From contig CAKUVD010000009.1 of assembly GCA_934695325.1 (NCBI GenBank), positions 81,514 to 145,513 of the forward strand: DNA of 64,000 nucleotides. Reading direction: 5' to 3'. The translations under genes and the position numbers were made by a program. How positions within the stretch are numbered: position 1 is the stretch's first letter; each line of letters opens with the position of its first letter. This document shows positions 16,951-26,296 of this stretch, one piece after another. The notes below the pieces were generated by a model. It made no database searches and was not told the DNA's origin. It saw only the letters and a program-made list of their open reading frames with translations. The stretch comes from an uncultured Bacteroidales bacterium (GTDB taxonomy: Bacteria; Bacteroidota; Bacteroidia; Bacteroidales; UBA932).

Positions 16951-18717
16951 ATGAAAGACTTTGTCAAGATGACCCTGGCCGTGATATGCGGCCTGTTCAT
17001 TATGGGATTCATAGGATTCTTCCTGTTCTTCGGGTTCATCGGAGCACTGGCGTCCATCGGGAACGAGACCCCGACAATACCGCGCTCCGGGGTGCTCGAT
17101 ATGAACCTCAGCAAGATAGTTATGTCCGAACAGACGCAGGATGTGAACCCGATGGCCAGGCTCCAGGGCGACGAAACCACATCAGTAGGTATGTGGGACG
17201 CCGTAAGGGCCATAAAGAGAGCAGAATCCGACCCTGCCGTGCAGTACATCTACCTGAGACCTGAAGGATTCAGCGCAGGAATCGCACAGATGGAAGAACT
17301 GAGGCAGGCTCTATGCGACTTCAGGAAAAGCGGGAAAGCAGTCGTAGCCTACATAGAGAACCCAACCACGGGCGCATACTACCTCGCCTCCGCAGCAGAC
17401 AAGATCTATATGGGAAGCTACTGCGGCGGCACCAGTATGATGACCGGTATAGGCACTCAGATGTTCTTCCTCAAGGACCTTCTCGACAAGTTCGGAGTCA
17501 ATGTCCAGCTCATACGCCACGGCAAGTACAAGTCTGCGGGCGAGATGTACATAAAGAACAAGCCGAGCGAGGAGAACCTGGAGCAGAACCAGGAGATGAT
17601 AAACTCCATCTGGAGAAACCTAGCCTCAAGGATATGCGAGAGCCGTGAAGTTTCCGAAACCCAGCTCGACAGCCTTATCGACAATCTCTGCCTCACGACC
17701 CCTCAGGATTTCCTGAAGTACTCGCTCGTGGACGAACTCCTTTCCAAAGAGGAGCTCAAGGACAAGCTCACGGCTCTAGCCGTGGAGGAGAAGTTCAGCG
17801 ACCTCAAGATGATACCGTTCACTGATTACGTGGCCGCTGCCATCGCCGACCGCATCGTTTCCAAGAAGAAGATAGCCATCATCTTCGCGGAAGGAGAGAT
17901 CGTGGACGGCGATGCAAGCCAGCAGGTGGCAGGAGACAGGTTCGCATCACTCATAGCCGACGTGAGGGCGGACTCCACGGTCAAGGCAATAGTGCTCCGC
18001 GTCGCATCCCCGGGAGGAAGCGTCCTCGCATCGGAGAAGATAAAGAACGAAATCGACCTCACCCGCAAGGTAAAGCCTGTCGTAGCCTCTTATGGCGACT
18101 ATGCCGCATCCGGCGGATACTGGATTTCAAACGCCTGTGACAAGGTGTTCTCTGACCCGTCCACCCTCACCGGTTCCATCGGAGTGTTCAGTATGATCCC
18201 AGACTTCAGCAAGACAGCGAAAGACATTCTCAATGTAGGCGTGACATCTGTCGGTTCCAGCCGACACAGTGACATGTTCTCTATGATACGCCCTCTTGAC
18301 GAACAGGAAGTGGCATATATGCAGAAATCCGTGAACGACATATACGGAGCTTTTCTTGCCAATGTATCCGCCGGACGAGGAATGACCACGGAGGCCGTGG
18401 ATGAAATCGCCCAGGGACGTGTCTGGACAGGTGCTGATGCACTTAAGATAGGTCTCGTGGATGAACTCGGCACCCTTACAGATGCTGTGACATACATAGC
18501 CGCAGCCAAAGGAGACGCCGACATAGAGAACTGGCAGATAGACTGCTATCCTAAGCCTCAGACGATTCTGGAGATGATTATGGAATCTCTCACAGGCTCT
18601 TCCTATGCACTTGCCGGAACCCCGTTCGAGTCCGTCGAGAAAGCCTACAGAGCCTGGGACTGGAACTCGTCAGAGAAGATTTACGCAAGAATGCCTTACG
18701 TTATGGAAATCAAATAA
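16951..18717 (+). CDS. sppA: Signal peptide peptidase SppA, 67K type
   Basis: 588 residues, the long form with two tandem ClpP-like domains. It is anchored in the inner membrane by one N-terminal helix (VKMTLAVICGLFIMGFIGFF) and digests cleaved signal peptides. The catalytic lysine is K194 in GKYKSAGEMY in the first domain. The nucleophile is S387 in YAASGGYWIS in the second. The oxyanion-region sequence RVASPGGSVLASEKI precedes it. Its 3' end overlaps the 3' end of tilS on the other strand by eight bases. Confidence 0.95.
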   Translation: MKDFVKMTLAVICGLFIMGFIGFFLFFGFIGALASIGNETPTIPRSGVLDMNLSKIVMSEQTQDVNPMARLQGDETTSVGMWDAVRAIKRAESDPAVQYIYLRPEGFSAGIAQMEELRQALCDFRKSGKAVVAYIENPTTGAYYLASAADKIYMGSYCGGTSMMTGIGTQMFFLKDLLDKFGVNVQLIRHGKYKSAGEMYIKNKPSEENLEQNQEMINSIWRNLASRICESREVSETQLDSLIDNLCLTTPQDFLKYSLVDELLSKEELKDKLTALAVEEKFSDLKMIPFTDYVAAAIADRIVSKKKIAIIFAEGEIVDGDASQQVAGDRFASLIADVRADSTVKAIVLRVASPGGSVLASEKIKNEIDLTRKVKPVVASYGDYAASGGYWISNACDKVFSDPSTLTGSIGVFSMIPDFSKTAKDILNVGVTSVGSSRHSDMFSMIRPLDEQEVAYMQKSVNDIYGAFLANVSAGRGMTTEAVDEIAQGRVWTGADALKIGLVDELGTLTDAVTYIAAAKGDADIENWQIDCYPKPQTILEMIMESLTGSSYALAGTPFESVEKAYRAWDWNSSEKIYARMPYVMEIK

Positions 18718-20206
18718 TCGACACAGAAAGACAGACAAGCGACGAAGTGCCCGGCCCCGCCTTGACAGCTTCGTCAATACGACACCAGAACCTGCCGGAA
18801 GCATAGCCACAGACACCTGCGACGTGCTCACCGGCAGGACTTTTATCATCCAGGCTCCGATTCAATGCAGGAAGCACCACCACCAAGGCATCCGACTTTT
18901 CGTCAATGCTGAGTTTCAGATCCGTAAACAGGTCGCTGAGTTTCTTCCGCCCGCGAGTGCCTATCGGACGCATCCAGTCACCGCTGCGCCACCCCCTGAC
19001 CAGGAACGGACAGGCCAATGCTGATGAGTCCGCCGCCAAAACCGATTCGGAGGCCAGCCTACGAGCCTGCGCAACAGCATTCTCCCCAGCCTCCGATACA
19101 GACACATTGATTCTATGTCCGCCGAACATATATTCCGAAGATCCTTCTATGACAATGCATACATCATTTTCAGAGATAATGTCTCGCCTCTGAATCCCTG
19201 CCAAATGAACAGGGATACGTCCAGCAGCCCTTTTCACGACGATTTCCCTCCCGGATGTCAGAATCCTGTAGCCCTGTGACCGGAACTCCCTGCCTGAAAA
19301 AGTCCCGCCAGACTCGACAAGCCGTATCACGGCGTCCAGGCTCCCCGCTTTGAACCCATACGGCTCAAGAAGGCGGAACAGGACATACTCCCAATGTATT
19401 TCAGCCCTGAGAGCATCTGCATTGACACGCAGGCACTCATCGCCGGTCACATCAGCATTGACCCTGGCCGCAACGGACTTGAAATAGTCCTCAGCGATGG
19501 CGTTTTCCTGCGTGAAGATGCGCATCTCGCGAGAGAACGTCCGCAGGAACGACGGATTCAGTTCATCGAAGACAGGGAACACCCTGTGTCTGATGCAATT
19601 ACGTTTATAGACAGTCTCCTCGTTAGTCCTGTCATTATGATACTCCAACGAATGGGCGCTTACATATTCCGATATCTGAGCCCTGGTGAATGACAGGAGA
19701 GGTCTTATAAGGCGTACACCTGACAGATCCTTCTGAGATACTGCGACCTCTGATACAGGCCTCATCCCCGAGATTCCGCGAAGCCCCGTGCCGCGCAACA
19801 AGTTGAGCATCAAAGTCTCAGCATTGTCATTCGCATTGTGGGCCACACTTACTGCATAGTATCCGTTTTCCACGCAAAGGCCGGCGAACCAGTCATATCG
19901 CAGTTCTCTAGCCGCCATCTCGATGCTCAATGAGTGTTCCGACGCATAGCCTTCAGTATCGAAATCAGCCTTGTGAAAGCGGAGTCCGTTACGCAAAGCC
20001 CATTCACGCACAAGTTCTTCGTCTGAGTCACTCTCCTCGCCGCGAAGATGAAAGTTGCAATGCGCTATGGCAATGTGCGGATGCACGGAACTGTTCAGGA
20101 ACAGATTCGCCATACATACCGAATCAATCCCCCCGCTTACAGCAAGAAGGGCTGTCTCCCCTTTCGGAAGCAGCCCCTCTATGATTTTATCAAACGCTTT
20201 CTGCAT
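18710..20206 (-). CDS. tilS: tRNA(Ile)-lysidine synthase
   Basis: 498 residues. TilS converts C34 of the CAU tRNA-Ile to lysidine with ATP and lysine so that it reads AUA, a codon used often in this window. The PP-loop is LLAVSGGIDSVCMANLF near residues 20-36, followed by HCNFHLRGEESDSDE and SVAHNANDNAETLMLNLLRGTGLRGISGM, both diagnostic. The C-terminal domain is recognisable by RGWRSGDWMRPIGTRGRKK and LSDLFTDLKLS. It is the last gene of the proS-DUF3078-tilS group, starting six bases after the DUF3078 stop. Confidence 0.95.
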   Translation of the reverse strand: MQKAFDKIIEGLLPKGETALLAVSGGIDSVCMANLFLNSSVHPHIAIAHCNFHLRGEESDSDEELVREWALRNGLRFHKADFDTEGYASEHSLSIEMAARELRYDWFAGLCVENGYYAVSVAHNANDNAETLMLNLLRGTGLRGISGMRPVSEVAVSQKDLSGVRLIRPLLSFTRAQISEYVSAHSLEYHNDRTNEETVYKRNCIRHRVFPVFDELNPSFLRTFSREMRIFTQENAIAEDYFKSVAARVNADVTGDECLRVNADALRAEIHWEYVLFRLLEPYGFKAGSLDAVIRLVESGGTFSGREFRSQGYRILTSGREIVVKRAAGRIPVHLAGIQRRDIISENDVCIVIEGSSEYMFGGHRINVSVSEAGENAVAQARRLASESVLAADSSALACPFLVRGWRSGDWMRPIGTRGRKKLSDLFTDLKLSIDEKSDALVVVLPALNRSLDDKSPAGEHVAGVCGYASGRFWCRIDEAVKAGPGTSSLVCLSVSII

Positions 20207-20212
20207 AATGTC

Positions 20213-21370
20213 TTACGATCTCTTCCGCGAAGCGATGGTATATGAGAAGCCGAATGCAAACGACTCCTTGAACTGTATCATCTTGCGTCCATCCGGATAT
20301 TTCTTGAGAGTCTTGTCCGTCTTCACCAGGATCTTGTCGTCATAGATGAGGTTGGTGGTGAGAGTCAAGGAGAAATATCTGGCGATCTTCCAGTCGAACC
20401 TGTTGTCCCAGTTCACTCGTATGTTCTGTGGCTTGTCAAGATAGTCGGAGAAAAGGACAAGCTGTGACGTATATTTGAAGTTGTCATTGATCTGAAGTTT
20501 TCCATCTATCTTCAGCTGGGCACCGAACTCGAATCTGGCCGACCTATATGCCGAACCGTCATCTTTAGCGGCCACGAAACTGTCATAAGCTATCTTGTCC
20601 GCGCCCGCGAGCGCCGCAATCTCTTCCGCCGACATACCGTCATATCTGTCATATTTCTTCTTGAGATCCATACTGTATGACTTTCTAAGCGCCTCGTCCG
20701 TCACCACGACAAAGCCTCCGGTGAGAGGGGCGATATTGACAGTAAGCCATTTGGTAGGAACCCAGTCAATACCGAGTGCCACGTTGGTGTATGCCGGTGA
20801 CATAAACCCGGATTTCTGCTTGCGATTAGCCTTCCAGTCGCTCTTTCCCGGTTCCCAGTCATCCCCCGCCCCGTCAGGCTTGGACGGAGTAGGATAATTG
20901 TAGCTGTCCGTGAACTGAGACTTGAAGTTGAACTGTGCGGAATAATTCAATGACTTGGCAGCCTTGTATCCGAACTTGCCTTCATAATAGATACGGTCAT
21001 CACTTTTCTGGATGAACGGCTTGTCCTCGGAATAAAGGAAGCCGTAATCCAGCTGAAGACGGTTATTGAAGAACAGTTCGTCCTTCTTATAGTTGGCGTT
21101 GGCGTCAATGAATGATTTGAGGGTAACGCTGTTATATCCTCCGGCGGCCCAATTGGTGAGACTGGTCTGGCCGAAATCGATCTTGGTGAGGAGAGAGTTA
21201 GTCCAATACCTCGGCCGAGCAGTCTTCACCTCAGCCTCAGGAGCATCCGCAATCGCCTTGGCGGCCTCCTCAGCCGCTTTCTGCGCATCCGTTATATCCT
21301 GCGCTGACGCTGACAGAACCGTCAATGTCAATGCTGACAGGCACATCAAGGCTCTTGTTATCATTTTCAT
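20213..21370 (-). CDS. DUF3078 domain-containing exported protein (probable outer-membrane beta-barrel)
   Basis: 385 residues from ATG at 21370. A signal peptide (MKMITRALMCLSALTLTVLS, ASAQD) supports this start; the frame stays open upstream but the extension is not protein-like. The sequence has the DUF3078 signature RYWTNSLLTKIDFGQTSL and TNWAAGGYNSVTLKSF, then alternating amphipathic strands ending in FKESFAFGFSYTIA, as in Bacteroidota outer-membrane barrels. The function is unknown. The start codon is preceded at ten bases by a C9A13 homopolymer on the coding strand, which is unusual and may vary in length. Confidence 0.82.
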   Translation of the reverse strand: MKMITRALMCLSALTLTVLSASAQDITDAQKAAEEAAKAIADAPEAEVKTARPRYWTNSLLTKIDFGQTSLTNWAAGGYNSVTLKSFIDANANYKKDELFFNNRLQLDYGFLYSEDKPFIQKSDDRIYYEGKFGYKAAKSLNYSAQFNFKSQFTDSYNYPTPSKPDGAGDDWEPGKSDWKANRKQKSGFMSPAYTNVALGIDWVPTKWLTVNIAPLTGGFVVVTDEALRKSYSMDLKKKYDRYDGMSAEEIAALAGADKIAYDSFVAAKDDGSAYRSARFEFGAQLKIDGKLQINDNFKYTSQLVLFSDYLDKPQNIRVNWDNRFDWKIARYFSLTLTTNLIYDDKILVKTDKTLKKYPDGRKMIQFKESFAFGFSYTIASRKRS

Positions 21371-21379
21371 TGATGTATC

Positions 21380-21401
21380 TTTTTTTTTTTTTGGGGGGGG
21401 G
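21380..21401 (-). repeat. C9A13 homopolymer tract before the DUF3078 start
   Basis: On the plus strand 13 T (21380-21392) followed by nine G (21393-21401). On the coding strand this is C9A13 ending nine bases before the ATG, in the position of the ribosome-binding region. Such tracts are prone to slipped-strand change and also to sequencing error. Confidence 0.85.
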
Positions 21402-21426
21402 CATAGGCCCGGTTCATTAAAAGAAA

Positions 21427-22905
21427 TCAATATGCTATGGCGAACACGACTCTCTCGTGAGAAGGCTTGCCAGAGTATATGTCCACTCCTTCTTCCTTGC
21501 ATACGACACTGTCCACAGGGATGCAACGGATCGTAGCCTTGGTCTCGTCCTTTATCTTCTGCTCGGTCTCAGCCGTGCCGTCCCAGTGGCAGAGAAGGAA
21601 CTTGCCCTGGGTGATCCTCTCCTTGAACTCGTCCCAGGAATCGCATTTCTCGATTCTGGTCTCCCTGAAGTCGATGGCTTTCTGGTAGATGTTCTTCTGA
21701 ATGTCCACGAGCAGATCCTCTATGTACTTGTCCACGCCTTCGAGGGAGACTGTCTTCTTCTCGAGCGTGTCGCGGCGGTGAACCTCCACAGTGTCGTTCT
21801 GGAGGTCGCGGGCTCCGATGGCGAGCCTTACAGGGACGCCTTTCAACTCCCACTCTGCGAACTTGAATCCAGGCCTGAGCGTATCACGGTCATCGATCTT
21901 AACGGAATGGCCTGCGGCCTCGAGCGCTGACTTGATCTGATTCATCTTCTCGATGATGGCAGCGTGCTCCTCATCTGTCTTATAGATAGGCACCATAACG
22001 ACCTCGATAGGTGCGAGAGCCGGTGGAAGCACCAGGCCGTTGTCGTCGCCGTGGGCCATTATCAATGCTCCCATAAGTCTCGTGGACACGCCCCAGGAAG
22101 TAGCCCAGACGTACTGCTGCTGGCCTTCCTTGTCAGTATATTTCACATCGAAAGACTTGGCGAAGTTCTGTCCAAGGAAGTGCGAAGTTCCTGACTGCAG
22201 GGCTTTTCCATCCTGCATCATTGCCTCGATGGTAAGAGTGTCCAGTGCACCTGCGAATCTTTCGTTAGGGCTCTTGTGACCCACGATGACAGGCAGGGCC
22301 ATATAGTTCCTTGCGAAATCGGCATATACGTGAACCATCCTGACAGCCTCTTCCTGTGCTTCCTGTGCTGTGGCGTGAGCCGTATGGCCCTCCTGCCAGA
22401 GGAATTCCGCCGTGCGGAGGAACAGCCTCGTGCGCATCTCCCATCTCACGACGTTCGCCCACTGGTTGCACATAATAGGGAGATCCCTCCAGGACTTGAT
22501 CCAGTTCTTGTATGTGCTCCAGATTATGGTCTCGGAGGTAGGTCTCACGATGAGTTCTTCTTCGAGCTTGGATGAAGGATCGACTACGACGCCGTTTCCG
22601 TCAGGGTCGTTCATAAGGCGATGATGGGTGACGACAGCGCATTCCTTCGCGAATCCCGCCACGTGCTCAGCCTCACGGCTGAAGAACGACTTAGGGATGA
22701 AGAGAGGGAAATAGGCATTGACCGCCCCAGTCTCCTTGAATTTCTTGTCCAGGATATGCTGCATCTTCTCCCATATCGCATACCCATAAGGTTTTATGAC
22801 CATACAGCCTCTGACCGGAGACTGTTCTGCGAGATCCGCCTTGACTACCAGGTCGTTATACCACTGTGAATAGTTAACCGACCTCTTGGTTATCTGATCT
22901 GCCAT
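21427..22905 (-). CDS. proS: Prolyl-tRNA synthetase, archaeal/eukaryotic type
   Basis: 492 residues from [17 protein letters not shown]. It belongs to the type without the editing insertion, as is usual in Bacteroidota, and charges tRNA-Pro. Class II motifs are visible in [19 protein letters not shown] (motif 1 region), [10 protein letters not shown] and [21 protein letters not shown] (motif 2), and [20 protein letters not shown] (motif 3). The C-terminal part holds the anticodon-binding domain and the family-specific tail ending VFAIAY. The upstream in-frame extension MPANKYF... lacks homology. A promoter element lies at 23117-23124, and DUF3078 and tilS follow on the same strand. Confidence 0.96.
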   Translation of the reverse strand: MADQITKRSVNYSQWYNDLVVKADLAEQSPVRGCMVIKPYGYAIWEKMQHILDKKFKETGAVNAYFPLFIPKSFFSREAEHVAGFAKECAVVTHHRLMNDPDGNGVVVDPSSKLEEELIVRPTSETIIWSTYKNWIKSWRDLPIMCNQWANVVRWEMRTRLFLRTAEFLWQEGHTAHATAQEAQEEAVRMVHVYADFARNYMALPVIVGHKSPNERFAGALDTLTIEAMMQDGKALQSGTSHFLGQNFAKSFDVKYTDKEGQQQYVWATSWGVSTRLMGALIMAHGDDNGLVLPPALAPIEVVMVPIYKTDEEHAAIIEKMNQIKSALEAAGHSVKIDDRDTLRPGFKFAEWELKGVPVRLAIGARDLQNDTVEVHRRDTLEKKTVSLEGVDKYIEDLLVDIQKNIYQKAIDFRETRIEKCDSWDEFKERITQGKFLLCHWDGTAETEQKIKDETKATIRCIPVDSVVCKEEGVDIYSGKPSHERVVFAIAY

Positions 22906-23116
22906 CTTTTTACACGTCTTAAGTTCTGCGGGATTTCCAGGATCCCGCACTATAAAATACTTGTTGGCAGGCACCTGGCCGCCGCCATCTGACAGTATAG
23001 GGCCGTCTATTGTTTTTCAGACGTTTTTTCCCTAAACTTGCAATAATTTCCGCTTCCCGCGATTTATATGCAGGTACGGAAATTGCAACGACCTGCAAAA
23101 TTGCACGCAAAGTGCA

Positions 23117-23124
23117 CAAAGATA
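23117..23124 (-). promoter_or_regulatory. -7 promoter element of proS
   Basis: TATCTTTG on the minus strand, 211 bases upstream of the proS ATG. Back to back with the divergent lipoprotein gene. Confidence 0.45.
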
Positions 23125-23155
23125 CAAACTTTTTAACAATATAGGAGGTCCGATT

Positions 23156-24592
23156 ATGAAAACTGACATCTTGATCCTGTCCGGAATGCTGATGGTTCTG
23201 TCAGCGTGCGGGACGACGTCACAATATGCGTCCAGGCAAGAGTTTCAGGACGGTTTCTACGGCAGGCCTGTAAATGCTGAGAGCAAAGCGGCCGCAGAGG
23301 CTTCCCGTGACAAAGTCCAGGAACTTGTCAAAGAGACTGAGGGATCCAGGCTTTTCGTGAAGTCAGGACAGACTGACACACTTTTCATCCCCGAGAATAT
23401 GTCAGCAACTCTCAAGCTTGACAAGCAGGACGGTGGTACGACAGTGAGTGTCACCACGACACCTGCATATTCATTGTACCCGGACTCTTATGCAGCAGGA
23501 TTCGCAGCAGGCTGGGCCTCATCCTACTGGCCTGGTCCGTACTGGAACACTTGGGCGTCACCATACCGTATGTCGTGGTATTGGGGTGCGAATCCATATT
23601 ATTACTCAGGAATATATTGGAACGACTGGTACTGGAGAGACCCGTGGTACTGGGATTCCTGGTATTGGGGGGATCCGTGGTATTGGGGCCCAAGCTACAG
23701 ATGGGCCTGGCATTACGATCCGTGGTATCACGACCCGTGGCACTGCCATCCGGGACACCATCACCACTGGCCTGGCGATGCTCCAGGCTATAGGGACAAT
23801 GGCTTCTATTGGGGCAGCCGCACCCAGACGGCCGGGCTCGGAAGGACTGACGGCATCGGCGCCACGTCCACAAGCGTAAGAAGAAGCGGCGGAATGTCTT
23901 CCGGTTCAGCCATAAGGAGGACAGACTCCGGAACTCCGTCACATTCAGGAAGCAGGACGGCGTCGTCATCCCTCACATCTGTACGTAGGGTGTCTTCGTC
24001 ATCTTCCGTAAGGGGCGGCACTGCATCTTCAGCCCGCACAGGCGCGTCATCAGGAAGCGTCAGGACATCAGCCGGTTCCGCAGTCAGGACTTCCACAGGG
24101 ACAGCTATGAGAAGTTCCGGTTCAACCGCCTCATCTTCAGCATACAAGACTTCAGGCTCCGGAGCGTCATCGTCGTATGGAAGACCGGCCGGTTCCGCAT
24201 ATCGTTCATCAGCGAGCACATCATACAGCAGGCCTGCCGGTTCAGGGCAGACGGCCGCCGGCCAAGTCTATAGAAGGCCGGCCAATTCCCAGTCCACAGG
24301 TTCTTCATATAGAGGAAGCGGGGCATCTACCAGTTCATCGTCATACGGAAGCGGATACAGAAGTTCTGCAAGTTCAGGATATGAAAGCGGGAGCTCTTCG
24401 TCATACAGAAGCTCTTCGAGCAGCTCGTCTTACAGAAGTTCATCCAGCGGGCAGTCATACAGAAGCTCTTCGTCCGGCTCCACTTATAGAAGCAGCGGAT
24501 CTTCATTCGGAGGAAGCTCATCTTCGTCATACAGGAGTTCAGGTGGGTCATCATATTCCGGCGGGGGCAGCGGCACAGTGCGCAGACGCTAA
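23156..24592 (+). CDS. Lipoprotein with Trp/Tyr/His-rich and Ser/Arg-rich low-complexity regions
   Basis: 478 residues with a lipobox signal (MKTDILILSGMLMVLSAC, Cys18). Residues about 20-105 look like a small folded domain. Residues about 115-220 are extraordinarily rich in Trp, Tyr and His with repeating WY-W-DPWYWG units and an HHHHW run. Residues about 235-478 are a Ser/Arg/Tyr/Gly tail with repeats of SSYRSS. An AGGAGG sequence lies eight bases before the ATG, a strong Shine-Dalgarno that is rare in this phylum. The FadL-like gene follows after 28 bases. The function is unknown. The composition suggests a surface-exposed, possibly aggregating or metal- or haem-interacting protein, but this is inference. 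Confidence 0.85.
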   Translation: MKTDILILSGMLMVLSACGTTSQYASRQEFQDGFYGRPVNAESKAAAEASRDKVQELVKETEGSRLFVKSGQTDTLFIPENMSATLKLDKQDGGTTVSVTTTPAYSLYPDSYAAGFAAGWASSYWPGPYWNTWASPYRMSWYWGANPYYYSGIYWNDWYWRDPWYWDSWYWGDPWYWGPSYRWAWHYDPWYHDPWHCHPGHHHHWPGDAPGYRDNGFYWGSRTQTAGLGRTDGIGATSTSVRRSGGMSSGSAIRRTDSGTPSHSGSRTASSSLTSVRRVSSSSSVRGGTASSARTGASSGSVRTSAGSAVRTSTGTAMRSSGSTASSSAYKTSGSGASSSYGRPAGSAYRSSASTSYSRPAGSGQTAAGQVYRRPANSQSTGSSYRGSGASTSSSSYGSGYRSSASSGYESGSSSSYRSSSSSSSYRSSSSGQSYRSSSSGSTYRSSGSSFGGSSSSSYRSSGGSSYSGGGSGTVRRR

Positions 24593-24620
24593 CTAACTCC
24601 ATCATAATAATTATCCAGAA

Positions 24621-26288
24621 ATGAAAATGAAAAAGACAATCCCGACAATGCTGCTCATTGCAGCCTTTGCGGCAAATGCCGGAGCGCAGACCGTAGCGGA
24701 TGCGCTCAGGTTCGGCGATAACAATTATTACGGAACAGCAAGATCCATCTCGATGGGGAATGCTTTCACCGCACTCGGAGGAGATCTCGGTTCCATAACT
24801 ATAAATCCGGCAGGCTCGGCAGTGAACAATTTCTCACAGGTCACTGTCACCCCGAACCTCAGCATAATATCGTCAAGTGCGGGCTATAACTCAGTCCCCT
24901 CACAGTCTGACGAATATGGTTCGACAAGCAGCAACAGCGAACTCCGCTTCACCATACCTAATGTCGCTTTCACGCTCAACTACAAGACCGGAGCGAAGAG
25001 AGGACTGAAAAACATAACATTCGGAGTTATGGCGAATGCCACGTCGAACTATCTGGACAATATGTCCGCAGGGGGCAGGAACGTGGCCACCACATTTGCC
25101 GGTGCGCTCGCATCGCAGATGACAGGCGCCCCTTCGTCGGCATTGAACGGCAAAGACGCATACTACAACACCAATTATCCCTGGAATCAGATCACGGTAT
25201 GGCAGTCCGGAATCGCATCAAACTACGGGAGCCAGAACACAGACTATATCGGTGTCACGGAGAAACTTATAGACAATGGAGACGGCACGCAGACCATACA
25301 GCTTGCTGACGCAATAGACCAGATGTACGGAAGAAAGGCTCACGGGAACAAGTATGACATCGTGGTGAACTTAGGTATGAATTTCTCTGACAGGTTCTAT
25401 GCAGGAGCGAACATAGGCATAGTGTCCATCGACTACAAGAGGAATGAGTATTTCAAGGAATATGCAGCCAATCCTGACAATTTCCTCATTGACTACGGAG
25501 ACGGGAAATCCACTCATTTCAGCGACCTAAGATACCGCTACGCATACGATATGCAGGGCGCAGGCATATACGCCAAGTTCGGCTTCATAGCCGTTCCGGT
25601 GAACGGACTCAGGATAGGTGCTGCCATCCAGACACCTGCGGCGAATTTCATAACGGAGCATTGGCAGCACGCCGGTGAGACCTACTACACAGACAGCGGG
25701 TACAATTCAAGCGCCACGTCACCCAAGGGAGAATACAAGTACAAGTTCGTATCTCCCTATAGGTTCAATGTCGGTGTGGCCTATACTTTCGGTCACATAG
25801 GACTTGTCAGCGCCGACTATGAGCTCTGCGATTACAGCACTATGAAGTTCAGGGAGACTGAGACGAATGACAATTCAGTTTTCGACAAAGGTGTCAATCT
25901 GGACATAAAGGACTATGCCGGCCCGGCACATACACTGAGAATCGGAGCCGAGATCAAGCCGGTATCGTCACTGGCCATAAGGGCCGGGTACAACTTCTCG
26001 ACATCAGCAGAACGTGACTACAGAATTGTTGAAAAACGAGATAACGCAGGCAATGTTTATACTAAAGAAGAAAAATACACTCCCAAGGCATATCGTCATT
26101 CCTTCTCGGCAGGTGTCGGATACAGTTCCGAGGGTTCATTCTTCTGCGACCTGGCACTCCGCGGGACGAAGTATCCTTATGAATATTTATATCCGTATGA
26201 CACCTACATCGACGGCGAGCTGTCTCCGGAGATACGCAACAGCAGAAGGCTGTGGGACATAGCATTCACCTTCGGCTGGAGATTTTAG
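24621..26288 (+). CDS. OmpP1/FadL-family outer-membrane transport protein
   Basis: 555 residues with a signal peptide (MKMKKTIPTMLLIAAFAANAGAQ). The N-terminus carries the FadL/TodX signature: ARSISMGNAFTALGGDLGSI and NPAGSA, which form the hatch region that plugs the barrel. The rest is alternating beta-strands ending in an aromatic residue (LWDIAFTFGWRF), as required for outer-membrane insertion. Known relatives take up hydrophobic compounds such as fatty acids; in Bacteroidota they are often annotated as hemin receptors without proof. It is cotranscribed with the upstream Trp/Ser-rich lipoprotein, so the two probably act together at the outer membrane. Confidence 0.88.
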   Translation: MKMKKTIPTMLLIAAFAANAGAQTVADALRFGDNNYYGTARSISMGNAFTALGGDLGSITINPAGSAVNNFSQVTVTPNLSIISSSAGYNSVPSQSDEYGSTSSNSELRFTIPNVAFTLNYKTGAKRGLKNITFGVMANATSNYLDNMSAGGRNVATTFAGALASQMTGAPSSALNGKDAYYNTNYPWNQITVWQSGIASNYGSQNTDYIGVTEKLIDNGDGTQTIQLADAIDQMYGRKAHGNKYDIVVNLGMNFSDRFYAGANIGIVSIDYKRNEYFKEYAANPDNFLIDYGDGKSTHFSDLRYRYAYDMQGAGIYAKFGFIAVPVNGLRIGAAIQTPAANFITEHWQHAGETYYTDSGYNSSATSPKGEYKYKFVSPYRFNVGVAYTFGHIGLVSADYELCDYSTMKFRETETNDNSVFDKGVNLDIKDYAGPAHTLRIGAEIKPVSSLAIRAGYNFSTSAERDYRIVEKRDNAGNVYTKEEKYTPKAYRHSFSAGVGYSSEGSFFCDLALRGTKYPYEYLYPYDTYIDGELSPEIRNSRRLWDIAFTFGWRF

Positions 26289-26296
26289 CAAGACAT

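Noticed and set aside
21371..21526. In-frame upstream extension of the DUF3078 gene through the homopolymer
   Set aside because: It overlaps proS, crosses the poly-Pro/Lys-encoding tract and precedes a good signal peptide.
23451..24326. Several antisense and out-of-frame reading frames over the Trp/Ser-rich gene
   Set aside because: They arise from the biased codon composition of the low-complexity region and have no start signal or homology.
24330..24580. Short direct DNA repeats that look like a repeat array
   Set aside because: They encode the SSYRSS protein repeat in frame and have no uniform spacers, so this is not a CRISPR.
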